A stretch of 64,000 nt of DNA from Sellimonas caecigallum. Lineage in GTDB: Bacteria; Bacillota; Clostridia; Lachnospirales; Lachnospiraceae. The position numbers and the translations under genes were made by a program. The stretch covers positions 1,798,001 to 1,862,000 of the forward strand of contig NZ_CP173660.1 of assembly GCF_045038405.1 (NCBI RefSeq). The letters run 5' to 3'. Within the stretch, counting starts at the first letter, position 1. Every line of letters starts with the position of its first letter. The notes beneath the pieces are model-generated. The model had not been told where the DNA came from. It did no database searches and saw only the letters and a program-made list of their open reading frames with translations. This document shows positions 43,201 to 52,349 of this stretch, piece after piece.

Positions 43201-46200
43201 GGATTTTTATGCAGGTATCCGTGAATTCAGAAAAGAAAAAGATTCCGAAAAAGTATATGCTGTCCTTGATCAGGAGGAAGTAGTCAGGTATGAGGCGGAT
43301 GGATCCCGGGTAAACGGATATGCTTTTCCGATTGCATACAAAGATGATGAAGGGGAACATCCTGTAATTGCAAGTGCAGAGGAACTTTTTGATGCAATGG
43401 AGGCAAATCCGAAAGGTAACTTTAGACTCACGGAAGATCTGGATGCATCTGCCATCTCTGCTGACCAGGCAGCCATAGCGGGGAGATTTACCGGGGAACT
43501 GGACGGAAACGGATATCGGATACGAAACCTAAAAACCTCTCTCTTTTCTGATTTGAGTGGAGCTTATATCCATGATCTGGTAATCGAGGATGCAGCAGTC
43601 ACGGTTCAGCGCAAAGGGATTCTTTCGGAAGTCATTCAGAACAAGTCGAAAATTGAGAATGTTTTTCTTGTAGATTCCTCCATTTCAAACGGAGTGGATG
43701 GAATGGGGGCGTTTGCAGGAAGACTTGCAAATTCCGAGATCAGAAGGAGCGCATCCATAAATGTCTCTGTAAAAGGACTTGTGGCGATTGGAGGAATCGT
43801 GGGAAAGACGGAGACAGGTGCAGTAATCGAGGACTGCTATGTGACAGGGAAGATCCAGGGCACATATGATCATCCTTCTCTGGGTGCAAGAACCGGGGGA
43901 ATTGCCGGATGGCACGGAGGAGGGAAGATAAGCAGATGCTACACAAAGGCTAAGATTGTAGCTCCGGCGAAAAAAGGAAACGGCGGGATCATCGGCGGAC
44001 CGAATACGGGGACTCCGTCGATAGAGTACAGTCTAAGTATGAGTAACGGGGACGGATATCGGATCGCCGGATTTGACGTGCTGGGAAATGCGAAAGAAGT
44101 GTACGAGCATTTCGGATCCGGGAGTACAACGAATATTACGGAGGACAATGCGGGAAATGTAAAAGAGACAGATGCCGTATACGACAAGAGCTTTTATAAA
44201 AATACGTTGGGATATGACGACAGAGTCTGGGAGTTTAGGTGGCTTTCCTTCGGGAAGACCCCGTCGCTTAAAAAAGCGCCTGTAATGGAAAATAACTTGG
44301 GAATTCCAAATTATAGTATTGTCACAAAGCATAAAGATTATCTACCGGAGAAGGAGACAGCCTATGCAAATATGGCCAAAATGATGCCTTTTTCTGATTC
44401 ACGGTTGTGGGTGGCATATGGCAACCGGATTCCAGAAGGATCGAAGCTGGGATCGGAACGGATCCGCTTTATCTTGCCGATTCATGAAAATGGTTCTCTT
44501 ATTTCGGGACTCCGAAAAAGTGAACCTGATGATATCGAAAAAATCCGTATCGTATATGAGACTGGGAAAATGGAAGAGCATCATGTCGCTTATCGGAAGC
44601 TGACAGGAGAACTGGCGGCATTGTACGATGTGGAAGGAACAGATTTAAAATACGAATTTGGAAATTATATATCGGATATCGATGGAACTGTTTTAAGTGA
44701 CACGGTTAACATGGTAAAAACGTATGATTATGTGGGAGACATCGCTGTACTTACGCCGGAGGAAGAAAGCAGACTATACGCTGACTATTACAATGAAAAT
44801 GTAAAAGGAAATATGGAAACTATACTGCAGAAACTTTTTTCAGCAGGAGAAAGATATCCGACGTACAGCAGTCATCCGGCCGTTCAGACGCTTGCAGAAG
44901 AGAGAATGCGGGATGATAAGGAATTGAAACGGATACTGTATGCGTACAATTACTACGACAAATGGTACCGGATTGGCTATAAAGGAGTGACTCTGAGCGA
45001 TCTTATGTTTTTCAGCGGAGAGCTGATGGCAGATGGCATGACGTATGACGCGCTCACAGAGCAGCTTCTGTCCGCAGCATCCGGACAGAGGAATACAGAT
45101 CAGACGGTCACTTTCTATAACAATGTGCTGAAGAACTATACGGGACAGGATTTGACCGGTTTTCTTGGAGATCTGTCTGAAAGCCTTGCAGGATACGAAG
45201 ACCCAAACGAATGGTTCAGGCAAAGCTTTGGCGGGGTGCTGGTCGAAGAAGAGGCCAGCGGCTATGGGGAAGGAAAGATCCGTTACCGCATCTGGGATAA
45301 CTTAAGCGGGCTGAAGGACTCAGAAAAGAGTATTGTGCTTCAAATCCTTACGGCTCCTCAGAAAGATATGTATCTGATTTCTGTGCCATCCCAGATCCTG
45401 ATCGGAAGTATGAACCGATACCAGGAGTATCTGAATAAGGATGGACAGGAGAGAGAACGTATCCGCCATACTGCAGAGATTTATGCAGAAAAAATGGGCA
45501 TATTCTACGGAGTCTCTTCCCGGTGGATGAACAATTCCGCACATCGGCTTAACAGTTTTGTAAATATACAGTATGATACGAGACTCGGTTTTCCTGAGAG
45601 TCCTGCTGCGGCAGCTGGAATACAGGAAAAAGGCAAGACGAGAGATCCGATCATGAAATGGGTCTATGAGGCAAACAATATGCTGAATGCGCTGAATGGA
45701 AGTGCGGCAGTGGCCAATGGAAGCATCGTCATATGGATGCATACGCCGGCTCTTGGAACAAGTGACTACATTTTCTTTACATTTAGCCACGAAACGGCTC
45801 ACAATCAGGATGGAAGATATTTTTATGGAGGGGAAGGAAGAAGAAATGGAACTGGAGCAGAGGCACATGCAGACGGAAACATTGCTCAGGAGATGAGGGA
45901 TGGCGCCATGGTATTTAATATCTCGAAGAACAACGATATCGGTACCGAAATGACGAACAATTTCAGTTATGAGAGGATTGATACAGCTGAGAAAATCCAC
46001 AGTTACTACCGGGAAATGTTTGATACGGGATATGTGCTCGATTATCTGGCGGCACAGGCATTTTTTGAACTGACGCCCGAGCAGCAGGCGGCAGTGGCTG
46101 TTCAGGCAGAGCACACTGCGGGAGGAAACTCATCCATGAGCACTACTTATAGAAAGCTTACGGCAGGTGAAGTCCATGCAATGAATCTGGACAGCATGGA

Positions 46201-48031
46201 AGCACTGTGGGATCATAAGATTTCTATTCGGAATGCGGCTTCCTATCCAGAGAAAATATCGACTGCAACGGAGGGAAGTTATGGATTTGAGTCTTTTTAT
46301 ACAATGAACTGGTATCAGTCTCACAATGACAACGGTTCTCCAGACACCCATTCTTTCAAAAGACTAGGTCAGGAGATGCTTGGGCTTGCAGGATACGAAA
46401 AAGGATATAAGGTATACATGTCCGCGCTCAGCGATAACGATCTGGAAGCGCTGCGCAAGATCACAGGCAATCCGGATATCACATGGAAAAAGTACAAATT
46501 GGACCGCTATCAGGAAGTGGAGGAAAAGCTGCATCAGATCCCATATTTTGACAAAGAAAGGGTTATCGAACAGTTTAAGGAAGCATTTAAAGCAGATGCT
46601 GCAAATGGAAATACGAACCGCAGCATGGAGACAAAACGAATGATTTACGGGATGGTCAAGAGAGTGACCGGGGATTTCAGTGACGGAGGCATTTATAAAA
46701 GTCCGACTGTCATACCGATTACATCCGCCGAAGAGTTCGTGCACCAGGTTTCCAAGAATCCTTACGGGTACTACAGCCTGGAACAAGACATTGACTTCAG
46801 CGGCATTTCTGCATCTGGCGGAAGCTATATTTCCGGAAGATTCATCGGGATATTGGATGGAAACGGATACCAGATGACCGGCATGAAATATCCGCTGTTC
46901 GGCGATATGCAGTATGCCAAGGTAAAGGATTTGATCATTTCCGCGTCTTCCTATGAGGGCGATGCTCAGGCGATCCTTGCGGTAAAAGCGAAGAAGGCAA
47001 CAGTAGGAAACATCAAAGCTGTGAATGTTGATCTCTCTCTCCCGCTTATAAAAACAAAGACGGAAGGATACTATGAATACGGAGATATAAGCGTGACAGT
47101 TGGCGTGAAAAGAATAACAACGCCGGAGGAATTTCTCGACATCGGAGCTTCTGCCCAGTCCCTGAAAAAGCAGTATGTTCTGGAGACGGATCTTGACTTT
47201 CGGACATCTTCTTACGCAGAATTTGCAGTAAGAGGAACATTTTCCGGAAAGCTTGATGGAAACGGACATACAATATCAGGATTAGATGCAGTGCTGTTTG
47301 AAAAAATGGAGGGAGCCAAGGTTTCAAACCTTACAGTTCAAGGATCGCATCTTACGAAAAACACTCAGCAAGGCGCATTGTCAAATGACATCAGAGATTC
47401 GACGGTAGAAGACATAAAAATAAAAGAAGTTACGATCGCGAATGATACCAATCAGGTTGGAGGGCTTGCAGGGGTAATTGCGGATGGCGAGATAAGGCGG
47501 GTGTCAGTGGAAGATATTTCCATCCGGTCTAACAATACGATAGGTGGTATTGCAGGGCAGTTTGATGGAAGGATACTGGAAGATAGTATGGTAACCGGTG
47601 TCATCGAGGGGACTATACGTCATCAGATGGGTACAAGAATTGGAGGAATTACCGGATGGCAGGGAGGCGGGATCATACGGAGATGTCTGACGAAAATCAA
47701 CATTACCGCTCCGGAACCGACTGGAAATGGAGGAATCATCGGCGGTCCGTCAAATGGAAACGTGAGTATCGAAAGCTCTGTGAGTCTAAGTATGGGAGTC
47801 AACGCCAACCGGATTTCGGGCTGGGATGTACTTGGGATTACAAGCAGTGTATACGAGCTGGACAGCTCAGACAGTACAAGCAATCTCCATGGAGGAAATG
47901 CAGACAGAGTTTTTTCGGTGTCGGAAGAAGAGACTGCCAAGAAATATTTTTATACGGAAACACTTGGATGGAGTGAAGACGTATGGGATTTCCGAGAAGT
48001 GACCGGGGGAGGACTCCCGAAACTGCGATAA
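40298..48031 (+). CDS. Giant secreted M26-family zinc metalloprotease with cohesin and dockerin
   Basis: About 2,577 residues. In order: a signal peptide (cut near SNA-AD, residue 25); a cohesin-like domain (about 27-163); VQTGDS at 183, resembling a sortase signal, followed by two hydrophobic segments (about 188-207, 224-246); a dockerin with two calcium loops, DLDNDGDTDYTD and DMNADGTLTVTD (249-305); three repeats of about 205 residues (308-920); a GLUG beta-solenoid (about 1018-1268); and a peptidase region with HETAHN at 1831 and its third zinc ligand Glu at 1855, the HExxH-x19-E spacing of IgA1 protease, ZmpB and ZmpC. A second GLUG solenoid (2134-2577) repeats the first. The N-terminal sorting signal followed by two membrane segments is also a feature of streptococcal M26 proteins. 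Host glycoproteins such as IgA or mucins are possible targets, unproven. Start 40298 or TTG at 40286. Confidence 0.88.
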   Translation: MRTMRVLLTAVMLCSFLLTGTKSNAADVSGIEISASSRFIRKGEETDLTFSLKGYSDIEDGINVLKGALEYDTDVFEAVSQENFETANSWEKLFYNPRNGQFVLINKGGSMREESVFSVRLVARQSIPAKETSVTVRDLSVSEGREDIDLSDVSFSLSAVSELPWQSTEGEDGNLEDKGNDSVQTGDSLAGIFPVAGVFLGSAVLIGVVLFRKRMGKFSGKKKILMGVIVCTGVVLLSAGGIYAFAGKGDLDNDGDTDYTDVELLEKHLIGLKLLPDKGRRGADMNADGTLTVTDLSLLIRKIEKSVDYEVKLSSAMERFHYEKKEEIQLRFQADVSYGTLIEKVTVNGEEYEAEREEGSAVYHINVETGDNSGVKEFHITEVWLEGGQKVKTDYTEKIDVLKEEPAAEAFLAEELTDTAQMKISFDLKDADLALTHAEMKVIKDLDGTLIVSKKLKAGHHQFVLDLEEDTVYKVHIAGYYDRATGKLPSEDSYRGSFTAEKEIQLNLEYSFTFSSLKAALEDGTLTDRFSRNQPVTLTFESGNATRFMPESAVVNGKVYPVVQKDQGYTVTLGGFDKIGNTQIRVEQIILENGKSFRISDNNEINIMILKETPKVYDFSVKEDAENNQFEVAFRLTDPDGTLSGHKVRIQNVKGDVVGEQEFRKIHLDNELFEEAITLSDRSLTTEYTVQITADCDLTEDGTEQEEGKILAEKTVKAEPRVQIADGRASTLYAEKGENTELFYGVEHNIESGITAFVVDNLEVHPKQQQDGTWKVSVPAPLQAGVHAFALSQVVFRDGMEVSAKYETQVEVLKDIPAVENVVCSKTAENELHVQLELLDPDHALQDARVQIKEEGGKILLNESVTGSESTVSTALTAMESYIITVTADYDRDTNTIENQSNEYKNEILYTEKVYASRDALEFKDITAEKLYYHGINGREEVRVLDITEGLPKDTDRYFAMIEMENMPDFYAGIREFRKEKDSEKVYAVLDQEEVVRYEADGSRVNGYAFPIAYKDDEGEHPVIASAEELFDAMEANPKGNFRLTEDLDASAISADQAAIAGRFTGELDGNGYRIRNLKTSLFSDLSGAYIHDLVIEDAAVTVQRKGILSEVIQNKSKIENVFLVDSSISNGVDGMGAFAGRLANSEIRRSASINVSVKGLVAIGGIVGKTETGAVIEDCYVTGKIQGTYDHPSLGARTGGIAGWHGGGKISRCYTKAKIVAPAKKGNGGIIGGPNTGTPSIEYSLSMSNGDGYRIAGFDVLGNAKEVYEHFGSGSTTNITEDNAGNVKETDAVYDKSFYKNTLGYDDRVWEFRWLSFGKTPSLKKAPVMENNLGIPNYSIVTKHKDYLPEKETAYANMAKMMPFSDSRLWVAYGNRIPEGSKLGSERIRFILPIHENGSLISGLRKSEPDDIEKIRIVYETGKMEEHHVAYRKLTGELAALYDVEGTDLKYEFGNYISDIDGTVLSDTVNMVKTYDYVGDIAVLTPEEESRLYADYYNENVKGNMETILQKLFSAGERYPTYSSHPAVQTLAEERMRDDKELKRILYAYNYYDKWYRIGYKGVTLSDLMFFSGELMADGMTYDALTEQLLSAASGQRNTDQTVTFYNNVLKNYTGQDLTGFLGDLSESLAGYEDPNEWFRQSFGGVLVEEEASGYGEGKIRYRIWDNLSGLKDSEKSIVLQILTAPQKDMYLISVPSQILIGSMNRYQEYLNKDGQERERIRHTAEIYAEKMGIFYGVSSRWMNNSAHRLNSFVNIQYDTRLGFPESPAAAAGIQEKGKTRDPIMKWVYEANNMLNALNGSAAVANGSIVIWMHTPALGTSDYIFFTFSHETAHNQDGRYFYGGEGRRNGTGAEAHADGNIAQEMRDGAMVFNISKNNDIGTEMTNNFSYERIDTAEKIHSYYREMFDTGYVLDYLAAQAFFELTPEQQAAVAVQAEHTAGGNSSMSTTYRKLTAGEVHAMNLDSMEALWDHKISIRNAASYPEKISTATEGSYGFESFYTMNWYQSHNDNGSPDTHSFKRLGQEMLGLAGYEKGYKVYMSALSDNDLEALRKITGNPDITWKKYKLDRYQEVEEKLHQIPYFDKERVIEQFKEAFKADAANGNTNRSMETKRMIYGMVKRVTGDFSDGGIYKSPTVIPITSAEEFVHQVSKNPYGYYSLEQDIDFSGISASGGSYISGRFIGILDGNGYQMTGMKYPLFGDMQYAKVKDLIISASSYEGDAQAILAVKAKKATVGNIKAVNVDLSLPLIKTKTEGYYEYGDISVTVGVKRITTPEEFLDIGASAQSLKKQYVLETDLDFRTSSYAEFAVRGTFSGKLDGNGHTISGLDAVLFEKMEGAKVSNLTVQGSHLTKNTQQGALSNDIRDSTVEDIKIKEVTIANDTNQVGGLAGVIADGEIRRVSVEDISIRSNNTIGGIAGQFDGRILEDSMVTGVIEGTIRHQMGTRIGGITGWQGGGIIRRCLTKINITAPEPTGNGGIIGGPSNGNVSIESSVSLSMGVNANRISGWDVLGITSSVYELDSSDSTSNLHGGNADRVFSVSEEETAKKYFYTETLGWSEDVWDFREVTGGGLPKLR

Positions 48032-48058
48032 AAGAGAATGGGATGAGAAAGAACAGAA

Positions 48059-48112
48059 AACACCCCGGTTGAGATCAGTGTTCTGCATTACTGATTTTCC
48101 AACCGGGGTGTT
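48059..48112. terminator. Terminator between protease and M24 peptidase genes
   Basis: ACACCCCGGTTG pairs with CAACCGGGGTGT, with an inner ATCAGT/ACTGAT hairpin. On the minus strand the stem is followed by TTTTCTGTTCTTTC, so it best serves the M24 peptidase gene. Confidence 0.75.
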
Positions 48113-48115
48113 GGA

Positions 48116-49372
48116 CTATTTGCGGCTCTTCATAAAGGCTTCAATTTCATCCGGCGTTTTCAAAATATGTTCAGAAAGATTCACGGCTCCTTGCGCTGTG
48201 ATCAGTAAGTCATCTTCAATGCGGATACCGATGCCTTCTTCCTCCACATACAGCCCCGGCTCCACTGTGATAACCATCCCTTCGCAAAGTGTCTCGTATT
48301 CCGGAAGACAGATATCATGCGTATCCAGACCAAGAGGGTGACTAACTCCGTGGTAATAATAGTCGCGTACTGTCTTGCCGTCATGCAAAAGCCCAGCTTC
48401 TGGCAGAGCCTTTTCATAAAACTGAACGACGATGTCGTCTAATTCTTTCAGTGTTTTTCCAGGGGCAGCACTTTGGATTACGAGTTTTTGTGCCTGAAGA
48501 ACAATTTCATACAGTTCTCTTTGCCGTGAGGTAAAGATCCCATTGATCGGGAAAGTGCGGGATATATCAGAGCAGTAGTGGCAGCAAGTACTTCCCAGAT
48601 CAATAAGGACAAGTTCCCCGTCGTACACAGGCTGGCAGTTTTCCTGATAATGAAGGATCGTTCCTCGTTTTCCCCCCGCCACGATAGTCGGGAATGCAGT
48701 TTCTCGTACCTTTTGTTTTGCAAGAGCAAAGGAAAACATGCCCTCCAGCTCACATTCGTTCATGCCAGGCCGCGCATAGGCGAGAAGCTCCTCGATTGCT
48801 TTTCGTACCGAAATCTGGGCGGACTTCATAAATTCCAGTTCCTTGTCAGATTTTATCATCCGGCTTTTTGCCAATGCAGGGAAAACATTTATGACAGAAA
48901 GATGAGGATACTGTTCCCGTATATATGCTGCAATCCGGGAGGTGTCGGTACTGTGATCATCTATGCAAAATTTTTGAAGATCCAGTCCTACATTGGTGGA
49001 ATAGTTGGAAGGGATATTGTTTATATAGCGGTGGAAACGCGGCGCCCAGTCTTTCATAGGGAAAATGGAGCTGATACCGCTGATGGAAGCAATCTGTGAG
49101 CGATCCAGAGTGCCGCCGTTCCATTTTGCGGCAACGTCATCTGTCTGATCTGCAAACAGCTCACAGCGGCAGCCGCCGTTCATATCCCGGATGATCATGA
49201 GAATGCAGTCTTCCAGATCCAGTCCTGTCAAATAATAGAAATTCCGGTTTACACTGAAAGGGTACCTCTCATCTGCAGACCGTACAGGAGCTTTGCCGGA
49301 ATGAAACATCGCAATATAACAATTTCTCCAATCAAGTACATCTTTTCTTCTTTTTTCATACATGATGTTCAA
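48116..49372 (-). CDS. M24B aminopeptidase P family protein
   Basis: A 418-residue two-domain peptidase. Metal ligands are Asp in LIDLGSTCC and SDISRTF, His in GVSHPLGLDTHD, Glu in VEPGLYVEE and Glu in IRIEDDLLI. It cleaves X-Pro bonds at peptide N-termini or in dipeptides. It is distinct from the long form at 18636. It is the last gene of a minus-strand set with the kinase-like and YheO-like genes, divergent from the opp operon, and so probably works on peptides that operon imports. Confidence 0.92.
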   Translation of the reverse strand: MNIMYEKRRKDVLDWRNCYIAMFHSGKAPVRSADERYPFSVNRNFYYLTGLDLEDCILMIIRDMNGGCRCELFADQTDDVAAKWNGGTLDRSQIASISGISSIFPMKDWAPRFHRYINNIPSNYSTNVGLDLQKFCIDDHSTDTSRIAAYIREQYPHLSVINVFPALAKSRMIKSDKELEFMKSAQISVRKAIEELLAYARPGMNECELEGMFSFALAKQKVRETAFPTIVAGGKRGTILHYQENCQPVYDGELVLIDLGSTCCHYCSDISRTFPINGIFTSRQRELYEIVLQAQKLVIQSAAPGKTLKELDDIVVQFYEKALPEAGLLHDGKTVRDYYYHGVSHPLGLDTHDICLPEYETLCEGMVITVEPGLYVEEEGIGIRIEDDLLITAQGAVNLSEHILKTPDEIEAFMKSRK

Positions 49373-49396
49373 ATCTATACACCTCGATCTTATTTG

Positions 49397-50506
49397 TTAA
49401 TCTGTAAGCGGAGTTACCGGCTGCTGGTCTCTTTGACGCCAGACATCGCCGACGGCCATATAGTCAATCTTTCCGGTTTCCATATATCGGAACAGAAGCT
49501 GTTTCATATCTTCTCCCCATGTATCCCGGATTCCGTCCACATATCCCCAGTAGGACTGAGCTAATTCAAGGAGACGGCATCCAGCAAGAAAATCAATCGC
49601 CATGTTGTCTTCCGGTGTCTTTGGCTCATAAAGTCCTCCGGCATCGCGATATCCACGGAAAAATGCCCCCTCCGCTTCATGGAAACAATTCATGTCATAA
49701 AAATTGAATAAAAAGAAACGAAAACCGTAAAATTCCAGGGCAGCAGGGGCAGCCTGGGCAGATTCCAGGTCAAAATATCCAGACGGTCTTCCAGTCTCAT
49801 CTACATAGAAATTTTCTGCATGCATATCTGTAAAGTTCAGCACAGGTGGGGAGACGGTGTCCTGAAACTGTGGGCGAAGCTGCTCGAGCTTGCGGTCGAA
49901 GAATTTTGTAACTTTCTCCAGTTCTTCCTCTGTGAACACGTGTTTCTGAACACAGCGGTCTATTCTCATCTGGATTACCTGTCGAAAACGGTCACTGAAA
50001 TTTTTAAGTCCATCTGGCTCAATGACAGAATGTTCCATGATATTTCCAAAAGAAGGGAAGGTAACACGCTGTACTTTTGCAAAGTCTTCTCCCAGATAAG
50101 TCATACTGTCTAAGAAGGCCTTTTTAGAATAGCCGCTGTTTTCCATATATGTTTTGTGGGAGATTCCGCTCATAAATTCCAGGACAATAAAAGTTCCGTA
50201 GGCGGATTTATGTATACCGAACACTTTCGGAGTCGGAACACCTGTCTTTTCCCGGATCATGGAGAAAAGATAAGCTTCTCTTTCAAGGGAAAGGCGGCCG
50301 CCAAAGAGGGTATCGCAGTTGGCGGAACCAATATTTTTTTCCGTTTCACGCACTTTGGCAAATTTGCAGATACATTTGGAGCCATCGTCCAACGTGACAA
50401 TGAATACATAATGGTTCGAACCTTCGTTAATCTGTTTCATTCCTTTTACAGCATATCCGGCCGAAACTAAAGCATTTTCAGCATGCTCTATAGTTATAAC
50501 ATTCAT
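49397..50506 (-). CDS. APH-family phosphotransferase
   Basis: A 369-residue protein of the aminoglycoside/choline kinase fold. The catalytic loop reads LNFTDMHAENFYVD (about 222-235), with D.H..N, and the metal site is GYFDLESAQ, corresponding to the DFD/DxE motif; the ATP-binding lysine is in KCICKFAK. Substrates of this fold include aminoglycosides, choline, homoserine and sugars. It sits between the M24 peptidase and the regulator genes, 24 and 12 bases away. A small amine or hydroxyl compound released from a peptide is a reasonable guess, not shown. Confidence 0.82.
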   Translation of the reverse strand: MNVITIEHAENALVSAGYAVKGMKQINEGSNHYVFIVTLDDGSKCICKFAKVRETEKNIGSANCDTLFGGRLSLEREAYLFSMIREKTGVPTPKVFGIHKSAYGTFIVLEFMSGISHKTYMENSGYSKKAFLDSMTYLGEDFAKVQRVTFPSFGNIMEHSVIEPDGLKNFSDRFRQVIQMRIDRCVQKHVFTEEELEKVTKFFDRKLEQLRPQFQDTVSPPVLNFTDMHAENFYVDETGRPSGYFDLESAQAAPAALEFYGFRFFLFNFYDMNCFHEAEGAFFRGYRDAGGLYEPKTPEDNMAIDFLAGCRLLELAQSYWGYVDGIRDTWGEDMKQLLFRYMETGKIDYMAVGDVWRQRDQQPVTPLTD

Positions 50507-50518
50507 TTGTGTTCCCTC

Positions 50519-51172
50519 CTATTTGTTATTGATTTGATGTAAATAGCGATAGATGGTTGCTTCGGAACTTTTGATTTCTTTAGCCACTTCTGACACAGAG
50601 CCTTTGACAAGAAATACACCCCGTTTGTCCATTTCTCTCACAATACTCAGCTTTTCTTCGGCGGTAAACCGGTCGGGAGTTGTCTGGAACCGAACGCGGG
50701 CTTCGCTCATTACAGAGCTGATCAATTCAGAGACAGATACACTAAGTGTTTCATAATATTCTGCAGGCTGCTGGGATGTTTCGGAAGCAGGAGAGGTATT
50801 TTTAGGAATTGTTCCGTTAATAATATTGTCCAGAATATCACGGACCTGAAGAAATTCTGTCATTTTCCAGTTGATAGTAAGAAAGCCGGTCAATGTTTCC
50901 TGATCGCGGATAAAAAACGTAGCGGAACGCAGTTTTTCGCCGGAAGAAGTAATTGTTCGATAATTCATCGTATAAGGAAGGGAATTACAGTTTGGATCGT
51001 TGAGGAATTTTTGATGAAGATCGTCCAGGGAATCGCCGATGTGGTAAGAATTTTCAAGTGGGTTTTCGATATGCAGGAATTTTTCTGTATCACATAGCAA
51101 AATCTCACAATTGCTTCCGAGAAAAACAGATAAGAATTTGGCAAGTGGTTTGTAGTCCTTTGGTTTTGACAT
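50519..51172 (-). CDS. YheO-like PAS/HTH transcriptional regulator
   Basis: A 217-residue protein. The N-terminal half is a YheO-type PAS-like sensor (KFLSVFLGSNCEILLCDTE, NYRTITSSGEKLRSATFFIRD), and the C-terminal half is an HTH_22-type DNA-binding domain (FTAEEKLSIVREMDKRGVFLVKGSVSEVAKEIKSSEATIYRYLHQI). Relatives include DauR, a regulator of D-arginine use. AGGAGGTGACATACTT precedes the start. Position facing the opp operon makes it the likely controller of both sides. Confidence 0.88.
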   Translation of the reverse strand: MSKPKDYKPLAKFLSVFLGSNCEILLCDTEKFLHIENPLENSYHIGDSLDDLHQKFLNDPNCNSLPYTMNYRTITSSGEKLRSATFFIRDQETLTGFLTINWKMTEFLQVRDILDNIINGTIPKNTSPASETSQQPAEYYETLSVSVSELISSVMSEARVRFQTTPDRFTAEEKLSIVREMDKRGVFLVKGSVSEVAKEIKSSEATIYRYLHQINNK

Positions 51173-51209
51173 AGAAGTATGTCACCTCCTATATGATTGT
51201 TATGAAAAA

Positions 51210-51238
51210 AACATATCATAAATATAAACAAAAGTCAA
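51210..51238 (-). promoter_or_regulatory. Promoter of the regulator-kinase-peptidase unit
   Basis: On the minus strand TTGACT and TATGTT are separated by 17 bases, 38 bases before the regulator start codon. Confidence 0.6.
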
Positions 51239-51272
51239 CGTAATAAAAAATTATAATTATGAGAAAAAAATA

Positions 51273-51302
51273 TTGACACATACATTTTAGTGAGCTAAAA
51301 TG
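51273..51302 (+). promoter_or_regulatory. opp operon promoter with overlapping perfect palindrome
   Basis: TTGACA (51273) and TAAAAT (51296) are separated by 17 bases. CATTTTAG-TGAG-CTAAAATG at 51283-51302 is a perfect eight-base-arm palindrome covering the spacer and -10 box. It is a strong candidate operator for the adjacent YheO-like regulator. The remaining leader to 51418 shows nothing else. Confidence 0.75.
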
Positions 51303-51418
51303 GTGACAAATAACAATGACGAAAACAACAAGGGCAAAAAAATATACAAATTCAACAAAAGATGTATTGCGCTTGTCTGTAAGATGTCGTCAAAAATTTA
51401 AACAAAGGAGAGCGTGGT

Positions 51419-52339
51419 ATGGGAAAGTACGTGCTAAAAAGATTTGGATCAATGCTAATAACCTTGTTTTTGATTGCAACAGTAACCTTTTTTCTGATGC
51501 ATTTGATACCAGGAGATCCATTTGCATTGCCAAGAGACACACCTGAAATAGTCCGTGAAAATCTGGAAGAAAAGTATGGGTTAGACAAGCCATTGTTTGA
51601 ACAGTACACCATTTATATGAAAAATCTTCTTCACGGCGATTTTGGCTCCTCGATGAAATACAAAGGTCAGACAGTGGTTGGGAAGGTAACAACCGGAATG
51701 CCTCCATCAGCGCTTGTCGGATTCGGAGGCGTGATTATCGGATCGATCATTGGTCTGGTTCTGGGATGTATTGCTGCTTTGAACAACAAAGGAAAAGTAG
51801 ATTACCTTGTGATTATCCTGGCGATCCTGGGAGTGTCGATACCAAGTTTCGTGTTTGGATCTTTAATACAGAAGATTTTCGGTGTAGATTTGAAACTCTT
51901 CCCCATCCAGGGGTGGAAGGGTGTGTCGTATGTCGTACTTCCGATGATGACAGCGGCATTTACGAATATTGCTTTCTACGCACGAATGCTTAGAACTAGC
52001 ATGCTTGACGTCATGAAGCAGGACTACACATACACCGCAAAAAGTAAAGGTTTAACGAAAACAGAGATTGTAAAGAGACATATGCTTAGAAATTCATTGT
52101 TGCCGCTCGTTACTTCATTCGGACCAATGTGTGCGGGAGTGCTTACTGGGAACTTTGTAGTGGAAAAGATATTTAATATCCCGGGGATCGGACAGGCGAT
52201 GATCAGTGCGATTCAGAGCAGTGACTATACGATGATCATGGGACTGACAGTTATCTTCTCATTTATCTCAGCGATCATGTATTTCGTAGTTGATATTCTT
52301 TACGGAGTAGTTGACCCGAGAATAAGAATCGCAGGTTAG
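51419..52339 (+). CDS. oppB: Peptide ABC transporter permease, OppB/DppB type
   Basis: A 306-residue membrane protein with about six segments. It begins MGKYVLKRFGSMLITLFLIATVTFFLMHLIPGDPF, the classic DppB N-terminus, and has the ATPase-contact loop YTYTAKSKGLTKTEIVKRHMLRNSLLPLVT. AAAGGAGAGCGTGGT precedes the start. It is the first gene of an oppBCDFA order and forms the channel with OppC. Confidence 0.93.
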   Translation: MGKYVLKRFGSMLITLFLIATVTFFLMHLIPGDPFALPRDTPEIVRENLEEKYGLDKPLFEQYTIYMKNLLHGDFGSSMKYKGQTVVGKVTTGMPPSALVGFGGVIIGSIIGLVLGCIAALNNKGKVDYLVIILAILGVSIPSFVFGSLIQKIFGVDLKLFPIQGWKGVSYVVLPMMTAAFTNIAFYARMLRTSMLDVMKQDYTYTAKSKGLTKTEIVKRHMLRNSLLPLVTSFGPMCAGVLTGNFVVEKIFNIPGIGQAMISAIQSSDYTMIMGLTVIFSFISAIMYFVVDILYGVVDPRIRIAG

Positions 52340-52349
52340 GAGGACAGTT

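Noticed and set aside
45320..46114. 264-residue minus-strand ORF inside the giant protease gene
   Set aside because: It overlaps the zinc site region of the protease and shows no ribosome site or known motif.
40298..48031. Part of a true cellulosome
   Set aside because: No other dockerin or cohesin protein and no plant-cell-wall hydrolase occurs in the window; the catalytic domain is an M26 peptidase.
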